Shown piece by piece: positions 55,301 through 63,554 of a DNA stretch of 64,000 bases. The translations under genes were made by a program, and so were the position numbers. Origin of the DNA: Macrostomum hystrix (lineage: Eukaryota > Platyhelminthes > Macrostomidae); the NCBI GenBank assembly GCA_950097015.1, contig CATNEN010000010.1:62001-126000 (forward strand). Direction: 5' to 3'. Within the stretch, counting starts at the first letter, position 1; every line of letters starts with the position of its first letter. The notes below the pieces were generated by a model. The model did not search any database, was not told the origin of the DNA, and saw only the letters and a list, made by a program, of their open reading frames with translations.

Positions 55301-55360
55301 GACACCAAAGGGTCCCAGACGGGAAGATGTACAGCGGGCGATGATGGAAACATGGATTGA
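46308..55360 (+). CDS. atypical Ras-family GTPase (RERG/RASL12-like), TE-filled intron
   Basis: Small GTPase with five exons: 46308-46356, 46463-46596, about 46810-47061, 54436-54593, 55009-55360. Phases agree at every junction; total about 314 aa. The exon 3 start is the weak point: the acceptor at 46809 keeps frame but has a poor polypyrimidine tract. Motifs: G1 GPDGAGKS (9-16), switch I YQTGIDVVY, G3 DASAYE, G4 NKTD, G5 VSAADD, then VFNGAVAEAQMASQWRRKSS, a polyglutamine run and a basic tail without a CaaX box. ALLVRYLTKRFIESYQ resembles RERG and RASL11/12. Oddities: the switch I Thr35 position is Gly and the Gln61 position is Tyr, so GTP hydrolysis and effector binding may be unusual. Intron 3 (47062-54435) is packed with YR and IS630-like elements. 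Gene extent and G5 exon assignment are inference from phase and motif. Confidence 0.8.
47169..47731 (-). pseudogene. Crypton-like YR 3' fragment
   Basis: ORF 47295-47621 begins MRRYLSRKRDRTLRAVA, matching the C-terminal VRRYLARKRDRTLRKVA of Y1, i.e. it contains the nucleophile Tyr and tail only. It is bracketed by CCATAGAC (47169) and GTCTATGG (47724), the latter shared with Y6. A short palindrome CTAGCTTGTTAGCGAGCTAG lies near 47288. It is the first element inside intron 3 of the GTPase gene. Confidence 0.6.
47724..49533 (-). mobile_element. Crypton-like element Y6, apparently complete
   Basis: GTCTATGG in the same orientation at 47724 and 49526 brackets 1.80 kb that contains one intact YR ORF with about 50 bp of 5' and 200 bp of 3' flank. 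No terminal inverted repeats are seen. It is the best candidate in the window for a whole, uninterrupted YR unit. It lies in intron 3 of the Ras-like gene, antisense to it. Confidence 0.68.
47934..49478 (-). CDS. Crypton-like tyrosine recombinase, intact (Y6)
   Basis: 514 aa, uninterrupted. YRs cut and rejoin DNA through a 3'-phosphotyrosyl link, and in Cryptons this single protein integrates and excises a circular intermediate. Residues 1-110 are acidic and predicted helical. Residues about 110-225 form the SAM-like core-binding domain (YLGLFRKFVSAYP, AYAPATLDIRAALFRFFM). The catalytic domain has Arg257 in ETRGREWLRG, His395 and Arg398 in TGHNVRPTVV, His421 in KVTGHKATKTVERYL and nucleophile Tyr430. 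A Lys in REGKVKN (about 288) could be the beta-hairpin lysine. The last 80 residues are Ser/Thr-rich. ATG at 49478 is used because the acidic region follows in frame; an internal Met19 is possible. All catalytic residues are present, so activity is plausible. Confidence 0.88.
   Translation of the reverse strand: MKFRFSQKVETREEIQPKMSRIIRLIDYFKFPNEMISGLASTEIDQALAWQEVMALVDEQLGVADDFTQDLDEVSNKLFELLPEIDGPGQEESALTQLDVDLQELEKINCVEGTKRQEVLYLGLFRKFVSAYPAMKFEETSCTKEDLNNALRYFYGTLKRRDGKAYAPATLDIRAALFRFFMRQRSFNIIADPEFYRANETLKTVGRRFFNEGGSVSHFEAIDPEDLARLSAYFNRSTPLRLLQELYYNTTYYFETRGREWLRGLSTDSFVFGRAPDGREIVRLREGKVKNVGNYLTRVASCNMKESVMTSADVHCPVQCLRLYFVKREESIACTSSATAVGASSKAAFFLKPREKGYENSNWYFGKQPIGINTLTGMMARISEDAGLSKRYTGHNVRPTVVKRLADAGHSVSDICKVTGHKATKTVERYLRFGSRYVGEMQEMCGSLHESLNSTTDAVVEPPRKQPAVSHTVSVRRAQNASPTSQSGDDADKTTVQAVFNFHAPVSNCTFGKM
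50059..51123 (-). CDS. IS630-like DDE transposase, intact (E6)
   Basis: 354 aa, uninterrupted. The N-terminal HTH (DDFVHLAHALGIKRTTAYAI) and the basic turn LPKGGRTF span residues 1-62. The second helical DNA-binding region ends TTISRHLDGLLYTTKLVRN (about 104-122). Catalytic triad: Asp157 in YVDEFGFDCWTRR, Asp241 in VFDNVSSHNG, Glu274 in SPFLTPVE, with 32 residues between the last two. The C-terminus YVPRCIGLIPIDG is conserved with E3 and E5. A clean ORF between long near-identical TIRs points to a recent insertion. The start codon is the first Met before the HTH. Confidence 0.92.
   Translation of the reverse strand: MAGARVNVKVSDDDRRCLIIANENGDDFVHLAHALGIKRTTAYAIVSSGRVEKLPKGGRTFTRVDQDMLEFMENTIETNPSVTLAEIKAGLHARFPAKPEVSLTTISRHLDGLLYTTKLVRNLSVERNSPENLQQRRAYCEWWCSAEVVNRPKVYVDEFGFDCWTRRSFGRAQQGQRAYRRVAGSKGPRLTICCAISPAVGVIHFQSYPTGMTKERFAEFLNILVGNMQQAFNEPAYIVFDNVSSHNGGEDQELPGVVEMKRLSPYSPFLTPVENAISAWKAAIKAELATNMDAFLNPGQLELAGRTKAAYRRDMLERFANNSVGVVTPANCQAWYNHCLAYVPRCIGLIPIDG
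51320..51983 (-). pseudogene. Crypton-like YR N-terminal fragment (Y7) inside E6
   Basis: ORF 51889-51320 carries MLSTFNEWHAFKKQEW, LLKLFILEVRTKRNERYSAG, TLKDFFSMLQYQMRNVHRKD and the start of the catalytic region, the second YR subfamily (compare Y2 and Y3). It ends at LFISPDGCDLCLW without Arg-His-Arg-Tyr residues. The flanks CCACAGAC (51325) and CCATAGAC (51976) are in direct orientation. It lies upstream of the E6 transposase within the E6 TIRs, so it is either an insertion into E6 or captured cargo. Confidence 0.68.
52065..52184. repeat. 59-bp perfect inverted repeat, 2-nt loop
   Basis: Arms 52065-52123 and 52126-52184 are exact complements around a TT loop. The left arm starts CCCACTTATTTCGGCTGCCA and ends TTGACCGAGGC. 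There is no coding content. It lies between Y7 and the right TIR of E6. Confidence 0.9.
52703..54037 (+). mobile_element. IS630-like element E7, right end internally truncated
   Basis: The outer TIR arm GCTTTTTGCAGCCTAGTTAA (left) and its complement (right end at 54037) match over about 60 bp with one or two mismatches, both next to TA. The left TIR continues inwards with a second TTTAATCTTGCAAGCG block and a partial octamer GTCTAT (52788). The right TIR lacks this inner block, so an internal deletion removed it together with the transposase C-terminus. Confidence 0.85.
52900..53994 (+). pseudogene. IS630-like transposase (E7), two frameshifts
   Basis: First frame: acidic N-terminus (SASFEEEGTEASFEAG), a proline run, DRGESAAAIAQWLQVKLRTV (HTH). 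Second frame from 53168: LLTLKQMKHKLQ, CTVSRALDKQLFTLKFLSRD. Third frame from 53346: YIDETGFNIWTRRSQGRSIS (Asp 1), VIMDGTRFHNAATIPEEY (Asp 2), YSPFLNPVENAHACLK (Glu, 33 residues later). The usual PRC-containing C-terminus is replaced by AEAATTEAHCCAYS reading into the right TIR. Close relative of E5. Confidence 0.88.
54237..54365. repeat. imperfect trinucleotide-type microsatellite (ATT/ACT)
   Basis: Runs of ATTACTATTACTAGTACTATT over about 130 bp, close to the acceptor of GTPase exon 4. Confidence 0.85.
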
Positions 55361-56059
55361 TACACCCGCATCATGTCATCGAGATCAGTAACAAGAGCTC
55401 TCTCTTTATTAGTTTATTCTACGAGCATATTTATTGAACTTCGCTTATAATGGTGGCTGAACGATCCTGCGATTTCCTGGAAACCTTAGCTAGAAGTCAA
55501 TCTTCTACCCTCAGCAGCGTTCTTGTAAAATTAGCAATCAGTAATTTGAGGATTGGCAATAAAAATATAACTTACAGCATCAAATCCTGACCAAAATAAA
55601 GAAATGCATAGAATCGAATCATAGTTAAAATCTGAGGTGTGTTTCCTTCTTTTAAAATGGTTTTTCAGTTTCATGTGTTTTCAAAGGTCTAAAAAAAGGC
55701 CACTTCGAATAAGGTGTCGATAAGAACCAAAGAATACTTCCCATCTGAAGAAGTCGATATGACTTTGAACGTATTCGAACGTTTCGATCGATTTCAAGCT
55801 TGTTCCGCTACACTGCACTGATCGTAATTGTGACTGATTCGTTGCACGGACTAGCCTGGAGAAGTTCCATGTAACCACACCTCCTTGTTGACTCATACAG
55901 GCACCGGTCTCCATACAGCCGTCCCAAATCCCAAAATACTTCAGTTGCTCAAGTAATGCAAGTTGCGTAGCCAAGCGATGCCATCTGTCTGCTTTTGATC
56001 ATTCGTCGTCTCGGCAGTCGGCTCGCAGAGGCTTACTCGTAGACTTTGGGCTCCTTGCA
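55361..56059. other. 3' flank of the Ras-like gene; unassigned ORF
   Basis: Mostly A+T-rich. A 97-codon minus ORF (55974-55681; starts MATQLALLEQLKYFGIWDG) has no recognisable domain and no supporting splice partners, so it is not called. Confidence 0.35.
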
Positions 56060-56432
56060 TCACTTGCGCATCAGATCGCGGGGGTGAGACTTGACCATGC
56101 TTGACAAGATGCGCAGATTCCGGTTGTGCACCGCACTGCCTGGAACTTTGCTGAACACTTGGTTGTCCTCGCTGCGCATAAACGTCAGCAAATCCTATTT
56201 ACATGTTCTTATTGTCTGTTCTCCATGATGTCTGTCTATAGCCTACACTTTTCCTGTTTCTTTTCGATCTTCTTAACGTCCGAAAGCACTCGATGCAATT
56301 CGATCTCCTCCTGAATTGTGACTTTGGTCTTCTTCGCAACAAGGCTCAGGGTCTTCCTTCATCCAACAAACAAGGATGCTGCGTGAGAGCGCGAACAAAG
56401 ATGTCGTCATCATCAGTGTCTACCTGGTCCAT
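56060..56432 (-). CDS. possible small gene, unrecognised
   Basis: Starts MDQVDTDDDDIFVRALTQHP at 56432. A second frame has RKTLSLVAKKTKVTIQEEIE, then LHRVLSDVKKIEKKQ; and an exon-like stretch reads NQVFSKVPGSAVHNRNLRIL, SSMVKSHPRDLMRK, stop (56060-56062). A 77-bp GT-AG intron (56172-56248) joins the last two parts in phase. The join between the first and second parts needs a frame change near 56365 or an unseen small intron. About 107 codons with coding-like, lysine-rich helical composition. The gene would be convergent with the Ras-like gene. I do not recognise a family; it could also be a processed relic. Confidence 0.35.
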
Positions 56433-56718
56433 CTCTATTCATCTCTCTAGCTCTTAGATTAAAGACTAATCTAAGCTAAGTTAAATTTAGTTTTACACCT
56501 ACGACTCAAACGAGACAAGAGTGTTAGTATATAATATAAGGAGAAGCTGAATCAGAACCATGCGTGAACGAAAACTAATATACGAGCGTACTCGTAGATT
56601 GCTCATCTTCCAAAAAAATTTGGCGTACACACAATTTCGCTTTTCGAGACCCCATTGTCGTTTGACCACAGCGTGCCGGAATGCTTTTTTCGATTTATTA
56701 TCGTGCAGGAATGTCTGT

Positions 56719-57298
56719 GTCTATGGTAGAAACTCACTTGACATACGTTAGCTTATCGTGCAGGAATGACTTCATTCCTGCACGATTTAACAAATTATTT
56801 TTAGAAGCAACTGAATAAGTAATCAATAACAATATGGAAGAACAAAAAGAATAATAAGTGGAACTAAGGAAACAGTTAATGAGTCTATAGACCTACTCAC
56901 ACCCCTCTCGGCATTTACTCGAAAATAAACTGCACAACATTCGTTTCGCCGTTTGCCAAACTCTTCATCCGCTTAGTGGGGGCTGCTACAAGTGTGGTGG
57001 TCGATTCTTCAACAACCAGTGACTTCTTGACAGTTGACATTGACGCTGATCCGCACGGGCTTCGCGCACTCGTGCTTTTGCCATTGACGCACTCGTTTTC
57101 GTGCAGGAATATTACATTTTCCAACCATAGGCGATAGATTCGTGGCTCAGAATGCGCCCATTAAACGTCCATTAACGACGAAATCGGATTTTATACAAAA
57201 ACAAAAGTTAATCAACAAAAGAGTAGGGTGTATTTATTGTACCATGACCTTTTTGCCCTCTGGGCACTTAATCCTGCATGCCCGATAATACCATAGAC
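56719..57298 (-). pseudogene. Crypton-like YR element remnant (Y8a)
   Basis: Bounded by GTCTATGG (56719) and CCATAGAC (57291). About 30 bp inside the left end is a strong hairpin, ATCGTGCAGGAATG / CATTCCTGCACGAT. The ORF 57124-56915 ends MKSLANGETNVVQFIFE, like the remnant at 32924-33247. The whole catalytic domain is deleted. Confidence 0.55.
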
Positions 57299-57344
57299 TA
57301 CATTAAAGCCTGCTTTCAATAAATATGCGTCGAAGTCAACTCTA

Positions 57345-57930
57345 TGGTGCAAACATCATTAACTGCCCGCAAATTGCGGGCGGATAATGTAATTATCTGC
57401 CCGGTTTTTTCCAGACAGAAATCGTGAAACAAAAGTGCATTGTAAAGCAGGTAGCTTTGGAGTTCAACAATGATAGACATTTAGGCGTTCAACGATAACA
57501 ATTACGAACAAGCGTAGTACTTTAAACAATCGGTAAATCAAAGCCGTCAATGTCGCAGTCATGCCTCAAAGCACGTTACAAGTAGACAGAACACTTTACC
57601 GCGTTTTTCTCTAGGACAATTGTGGGTTCTCTGGCCTCTGGAACCAGAGAATACGACCATTGGCCAGCTGTCTCTCAGAGAATGACTCGAAGGTCAAATC
57701 TCTCAGCCATTCTCGGCCACGGTTGTCAAAATAGTAAATGACGTTAAAATAGACATCCTCCATCAGCCTGCGGGGGTCCTGTCGATTGAAATACCGCGCT
57801 AACTTTTTCAGGTCTTCACCTTCAATCGCAGGGTAATGCATAGTATAATGCGCCCTCCGGCACGCAAAAAAGGCATTACAAGCGCATTTCAGGGCGTAGT
57901 TTGCCAAAACTACCTAGAAAACCGAAGCTA
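57345..57930 (-). pseudogene. Crypton-like YR fragment (Y8b)
   Basis: The left end CTCTATGGTGCAAAC (57345) is followed about 25 bp later by the hairpin GCCCGCAAATTGCGGGC. The ORF 57907-57611 contains HYPAIEGEDLKKLARYFNRQ, VYFNVIYYFDNRGREWLRDL with the catalytic Arg, the same subfamily as Y4 and Y6. The N-terminus and the His-Arg-Tyr end are missing, so this is an internally deleted copy. Confidence 0.62.
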
Positions 57931-58540
57931 GACTAACAGACCCAGACCCAGACCAGACCAGGCCAACTGAATCTAAATCCAACATAATATCCATGCGTTT
58001 CACTTGGGTGTGTACAGTATAAAATGGGCCAAAAAGATCTTTGCAATTTCTCTGAATAGCCTCCATTTCCACCCGTCACCGGCCAAATAATTTTCAGTCT
58101 GAATGGCTCTCAATTAGCAATTCTATACAGTTTTAGCTACTCAAAGCCCGACTTTGTACAGCTTTCGTAGTATTTGCATACTTTTTTTCTGCAAAAAGAA
58201 TAATTGTGACACAGAAAATAATCCATTTTCTGTGAATTCAGCTTTTGGTAAAAAATGTTGCTTCGACCTTTCAACTCCTTCTTAAAAATTATGGCACAAC
58301 GTGATCATTGTACGTTAAAATACCGCAAATATTTTTAAATCCTTTCTTTCTATGAAACTACTATTAAAGTATAACTTATTCACGAATGTCTCGTCTCGGT
58401 TTGCAGACAATTTCTGTCAGTAGGTCAAGACGTAAATTAGTAGCCCTAAGTGACTAGTAAAAGACGAAGCACTGGTGCACAAAATATAACTCGTTTCCCT
58501 TGGTCTACTGTTTTAGCATCAACTTCTAACATTTTTATTA
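57931..58540. other. unique A+T-rich spacer
   Basis: No coding, RNA or repeat feature recognised between the last YR remnant and the exon candidate at 58541. Confidence 0.45.
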
Positions 58541-58659
58541 ATGGAGAAGTTTCTGAACAACTACAAGACAGCGATTTCGAAATCCAGAGTTGAAGGTTTA
58601 AACTACTTTAAGTTTGGAAAAGCATTATATGAGGTCGGAGACTCGAAAAGAGATTCAAT
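58541..58659 (+). CDS. candidate first coding exon, unrecognised
   Basis: ATG followed by 39 clean codons: MEKFLNNYKTAISKSRVEGL, NYFKFGKALYEVGDSKRDSM, ending at a consensus donor CAAT/GTAAGT. FGKALYEVGDS faintly recalls BAR-domain helices (FGxALxEVGxS in endophilin-like proteins), but this is too short to assign. It leaves phase 2, which does not match the exon at 60482 directly, so either an intermediate exon exists or it belongs to a separate gene. Confidence 0.4.
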
Positions 58660-60438
58660 GTAAGTTTCTTTTGATTTGGGAATTCCAAATTAGAGAATTT
58701 CACATTGGGAATTTCCCTAAGTTAAAATAAACTGTGTTAAGTAACTTGTTAATTACTAACAATATATTTTTTATATGAATAATCTAAGATTTTTTGTACA
58801 TCCTAATTACACATATAGCAATATTGGTCATTTTGGAGTCTTTAGAACTAACCTGAAATGATATTCCATTTATCTTCCATTTTTGCAAACCTAGTATTAA
58901 ATTATGTAATGTGGGAAAAATAAGTTTGCTGTTGTTTAAATGTTATGTGACATTTTCTTTCTTGCATCAATTTAAAACTATGCCAAAAAGCCCATATATT
59001 TCAATTCAAAGTAAAGATTTGAAACTTCTCATTTTTGGAACTGATAATTGTTAGTGAATTGAACAATCAGGCTAATCCAGTTTTAATAACAAAACCAAAA
59101 GTTTGTGAAACTAATTTTAACAGTATGATAATTATGAAGATAATTTATCATAAATAATGATAAGTAGTAAATAGATTTTTGTGTATCATAATGTGTTCTT
59201 TGTGGTATTCTATATGCTTCAGCAATCGGTGCTAAATTCAAATGCTAATACCTAGCTGATGTCTCACTTTATATATCAACAAAAACAGAAATGGGTGCTA
59301 TTACAGCCAATGCCACATAAGAAAAAGCCATAGACATACTGCTATAGATAGCTACATAGACTCTGCATTTAGAAAAAAGTTGTTTAATATTTAGAAAATA
59401 GGCATTAAAACATTTTTCCATATTCAATTGTAACAATTTCCTTAACATAAATAATTAGTTTTAGTATTAAAATTTGTAAAATGAAACAAAAGGTTTGTTC
59501 TAACAAACATATAAGCTATTTCTATGAAAATAGCTTTTACATTTCTTCTGAAACTAGGCAATTTATTATAATGCAATTGCAAAAACTTTTGTAACAATTT
59601 AAACTCCATCACCTAGCACTTGTATAGCTTTTCAAAACACTGCATTGACCATAGTGATGAGTGATCCAATATATTATATGGCCAAAAATATTAATGGGGT
59701 GAAGCTGGTGCTGGAGGATTTCCTTACAAAATGTAAGACAAACTGCATGTCTCTAAAATGTGTGAAATAGGGCCTAACCCAGGTTCCTTCTCATTGAAGT
59801 ATGTGTGGATGTGTGGTGCACTTAGGGATCCACAAAGTGCATTCAAGATAGTTCACTACTAGTTGGTTTCTCATTGTGTTGTACACCCAACCCAACAGCC
59901 ATGTTATTAATGCCTTGTACAAGCTCTTCAGTCCATGGACTGTGCCACACCCACCACAATTTGTACCCCAGCAAATGCTGGTAAACATTTTACATCTTTA
60001 CCTGTTGGTCAGAAATCAGAAGTGCTGACCTCTGACTGCGCTACAGGCTCCATCGAAAAACATGTATTGACAGTGGCTTCCATAATTTTATTTCCCATTG
60101 AGGTCTCATGGCTGGCCGATTCCGCCAAACACAACAGCCGTGGCCATGGAGATATCGTGGGCCAGTGCTACTGTACACTGTGAGTTGGCGTGATGGAACT
60201 GCACTGCATTGAGCAATCACTTTCTTAGTACTGCATCTTAGTTACTGAGACGTTAGATGTAATTTTATTGTGAGAAAAAGCAAATGAAGTGAGCACATAA
60301 TCTACATCTGTTATAATAGAAACAGTTAGCAGATTAAACAGACAAGTGATATTAAAAGAATAAAAGTGGAATCGGATTTCTAAGAATTTTCACGAAGGCT
60401 ATTTCACAGAGGATTTTACTAGAATTGCAATATTTATA
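58660..60438. other. long A+T-rich region, no clear gene
   Basis: Low G+C, intron-like. It contains one octamer (59328). Segments at 59780-60180 have coding-like composition and share the string AGTCCATGGACTG with 63410-63425, perhaps dispersed gene-fragment copies, but no frame stays open with a recognisable domain. Confidence 0.4.
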
Positions 60439-60481
60439 ATGCCTCTGACACTTGCAACTAGCCTTCTGTTGCTCCTGGCAG

Positions 60482-63102
60482 GCGAGGTCATTCTCAGCGA
60501 TGAGGACGACCTTCCGGATGTAATCGTCACCTCCGAGGAGTTGCGCGGCTTCGTTCCCAGCGTGGACTACGACCTGGTGCTGGCCGCCTCCACCGGACCC
60601 TCTGACTACCTCACCCAGGTCCTCAGCCACCTGCTCAAGCAGGTCAACAGTTGGGCGGTTGAGTCCGTGCCGACTGGCAGCCGCCTGGCTGAGCAGCTGT
60701 CCGGCCTGCTGGCTGCCAAAGAGTTCCGCGACCTGCATTGGGAGGCCTTCGCTAATGGCGCGCCCGGCTCCGGCGGAGTCAGCCTGCAGGTGCTGAAGTA
60801 GAGATGGGAATGTGTGACGAGCTGTTTTTTATATTTTTGATCTCAACCTCTTCCCGCCAGGTGACACTGCCCCTTGAATACGCGGCCCTGTCTGCGGCCC
60901 TTCTCAGCCGCTACCCAGACGAGGAGATGTGCGCCCAGCTGCTGCTGCGCTTCCCCGACTCGGGGCTCGGCCGCCGCGTGCCAGCCGAACTGAAACTCAC
61001 ACCGTCGCTGAAGAAGTGAGTGGCTCTGAAAGCCCGGCTCTCTGAACCCTAGTCTAATAGGCTGGCTGCCAAAGCCACAGGACCTCTGAGTACTGGCTCA
61101 AATTAACCTCAGATCAGCAGCTGTGCATCTGACTCTCACAGTCTCAACAGCTGTGCATCTGACTCTCACAGTCTCAACAGCTGTGTATCTGACTCTCACA
61201 GTCACAACAGCTGTGTATCTGACTCTCACAGTCTCAGCAGCTGTGTATCTGACTCTCACAGTCTCAGCAGCTGTGGATTTGACTCTCACAGTCTCAACAG
61301 CTGTGGATCTGACTCTCACAGTCTCAGCAGCTGTGTATCTGACTCTCACAGTCTCAGCAGCTGTGGATCTGACTCTCACAGTCTCAACAGCTGTGGATCT
61401 GACTCTCACAGTCTCAGCAGCTGTGGATCTGACTCTCACAGTCTCAACAGCTGTGTATCTGACTCTCACAGTCTCAACAGCTGTGGATCTGACTCTCACA
61501 GTCTCAACAGCTGTGGATCTGACTCTCACAGTCTCAACAGCTGTGTATCTGACTCTCACAGTCTCAACAGCTGTGGATCTGACTCTCACAGTCTCAACAG
61601 CTGTGGATCTGACTCTCACAGTGTCATCAGCTGTGGATCTGACTCTCACAGTGTCATCAGCTGTGTATCTGACTCTCACAGTCTCAACAGCTGTGGATCT
61701 GACTCTCACAGTCTCAGCAGCTGTGGATCTGACTCTCACAGTGTCATTAGCTGTGTATCTGACTCTCACAGTGTCATTAGCTGTGGATCTGACTCTCACA
61801 GTGTCATTAGCTGTGTATCTGACTCTCACAGTGTCATTAGCTGTGTATCTGACTCTCACAGTGTCATCAGCTGTGGATCTGACTCTCACAGTGTCATCAG
61901 CTGTGGATCTGACTCTCACAGTGTCATCAGCTGTGGATCTGACTCTCACAGTCTCAACAGCTGTGGATCTGACTCTCACAGTCTCAACAGCTGTGGATCT
62001 GACTCTCACAGTCTCAGCAGCTGTGCATCTGACTCTCACAGTCTCAACAGCTGTGGATCTGACTCTCACAGTCTCAACAGCTGTGCATCTGACTCTCACA
62101 GTCTCAGCAGCTGTGCATCTGACTCTCACAGTGTCATTAGCTGTGTATCTGACTCTCACAGTGTCATTAGCTGTGGATCTGACTCTCACAGTGTCATCAG
62201 CTGTGTATCTGACTCTCACAGTCTCATCAGCTGTGTATCTGACTCTCACAGTGTCATCAGCTGTGGATCTGACTCTCACAGTGTCATTAGCTGTGGATCT
62301 GACTCTCACAGTGTCATCAGCTGTGGATCTGACTCTCACAGTGTCATTAGCTGTGGATCTGACTCTCACAGTGTCATTAGCTGTGTATCTGACTCTCACA
62401 GTGTCATCAGCTGTGGATCTGACTCTCACAGTGTCATTAGCTGTGGATCTGACTCTCACAGTGTCATCAGCTGTGGATCTGACTCTCACAATGTCATCTG
62501 CTGTGGATCTGACTCTCGCTGTCTCTTCAGAAGCCGTGAACTCTCACGCTCACTTCCTCCCTCCCGTTGCAGCCTTCTGCAGGACTATCAGATCAGCATC
62601 AAGTTCCCTGATTTCGACGCCAGCTGTGGCAGCCTCGCCGCTTACTATGCTCGCCTGCTTGAAAACCTCCAGCAGAGGGTGAGTACAGTTTGAGTCTCGG
62701 ACTCAAGCCTGGGTTTGATCCCATTAGTCTGCAAATTCCATCCCAAATACTGCGGTCTGGTAAAAATCCAAGCTTCACAAAATCGCTGGGATTCTTTCAC
62801 AGATTGGCTTCAAACTGCTGATGTGACCATCGCTGACAGGCAGAGCAGTAGATTTAAGAGAAGGTTGTGTCTGCTTGCCTACTATTTTTATCTTGACTTA
62901 TTCGATCGCTATCGGTTTTTCTTAGAATTAAGTTTTCTGCTAATTTCTCTTCGATAAGGTCCTGGGCCGGATTGGGTTCGAAAATTTATAATCCAGAGGT
63001 TTAAAAAATGTTTTTGTTTATATTCCTGCAGTTGCAAGGCATCAGTAACAGCTGCGGCAAGCGAGAGGAGCTGATCAACATGCTGCTGCTGCGGCATCAG
63101 AA
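60482..63102 (+). CDS. multi-exon gene, unrecognised, incomplete
   Basis: Four exons in matching phase: 60482-60789 (or from ATG 60439), 60861-61015, 62573-62678, 63032-63102, the last ending AGAA/GTATGT so further exons follow outside or beyond. They encode SDEDDLPDVIVTSEELRGFV, LTQVLSHLLKQVNSWAVES, LPLEYAALSAALLSRYPDEE, QDYQISIKFPDFDASCGSLA, AYYARLLENLQQR, and NSCGKREELINMLLLRHQK. The product looks helical and Leu-rich; I do not recognise its family. If ATG 60439 is the start, the first 20 residues (MPLTLATSLLLLLAGEV) look like a signal peptide. The alternative is that this is an intron tail with acceptor CTCCTGGCAG/GCGAGG; both keep frame. The 1.56-kb intron 2 is mostly a minisatellite. 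Confidence 0.65.
61099..62525. repeat. 30-bp minisatellite inside an intron
   Basis: About 47 copies of a 30-bp unit with core CAGCTGTGGATCTGACTCTC followed by ACAGTCTCA, with variants GTGTATCTG/GTGCATCTG and GTGTCATTAG/GTCTCAGCAG. Because 30 is a multiple of 3 and one frame per strand lacks stops, long ORFs (463 and 519 codons) appear on both strands. These encode only decapeptide repeats. A strong donor before it (AAGAA/GTGAGT at 61015) and acceptor after it (GTTGCAG at 62572) place it in an intron. Confidence 0.96.
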
Positions 63103-63554
63103 GTATGTTGTATGCGTTTCTTGTTGCTTTACTCGTTGTTTTCTATACCCGTGTGACCTTCAAAGTCCATGAATTGCCTGCAACAAAAATGCCCTCATTC
63201 AGATTATTTGAACTTGAAGCGTACTATAATACTTAGATCATTGCTGGAGTTCATGGGTTCGAATATCATTCAGAGAAATCTATAGTTTATGTCCTAGACG
63301 ACCTGAGCAAGAGGCCCATTCCCCACTGGCCATGGCTTCATTTGATCCTGCTGTAAAAGTATTGACTGGAGTTGACTTAAGTGGTAATTCTTTATTAGAT
63401 TGGTGGCCACCAGTCCATGGACTAAACAACTGTACACAGCCTTTGGATGCACCGCACAAAATCTGCGGCCCGGCCACTGGCTGTACATCTGTGACCCATC
63501 GGACTAGCTAATTATCTCTATCTTGACCTTCTAATTGTGAGGATATCCCTGCTT
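63103..63554. other. intron or 3' spacer, no clear gene
   Basis: Begins with the donor of the last seen exon. A minus-strand ORF at 63477-63280 (starts MAGPQILCGASKGCVQLFSP) is not supported by splice partners. Confidence 0.4.

Larger units (their letters stand above)
19345..59335. repeat. dispersed octamer GTCTATGG/CCATAGAC, 36 exact copies
   Basis: GTCTATGG starts at 19345, 19611, 22380, 29167, 29301, 31047, 32717, 33855, 38487, 40425, 40617, 40917, 47724, 49526, 49823, 52230, 56719. CCATAGAC starts at 19375, 19728, 19924, 22578, 26973, 28122, 32500, 33406, 36576, 40358, 43908, 44130, 45615, 47169, 51976, 52346, 52623, 57291, 59328. Read in one orientation, most copies extend to GTCTATGG-Y-N-AAA (for example GTCTATGGCCAAAAA, GTCTATGGTAAAC, GTCTATGGCAAAAG). 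One-mismatch copies add more (29022, 42315, 43779, 51237, 51325, 57345). All lie within or at the edges of mobile elements; none was found before 19345 or after 59335. Function is unknown. Confidence 0.9.

Noticed and set aside
55681-55974. 97-codon minus-strand ORF
   Set aside because: No recognisable family, no splice partner and ordinary composition; cannot be separated from chance.
61098-62682. 463- and 519-codon repeat-protein ORFs on opposite strands
   Set aside because: Both come from a 30-bp minisatellite lacking stops; flanking exons and splice sites place it inside an intron.
59780-63480. Possible decayed coding fragments sharing AGTCCATGGACTG (59930 and 63415)
   Set aside because: The shared string is short and partly palindromic, and neighbouring frames are broken; there is not enough to call a gene family or a repeat.
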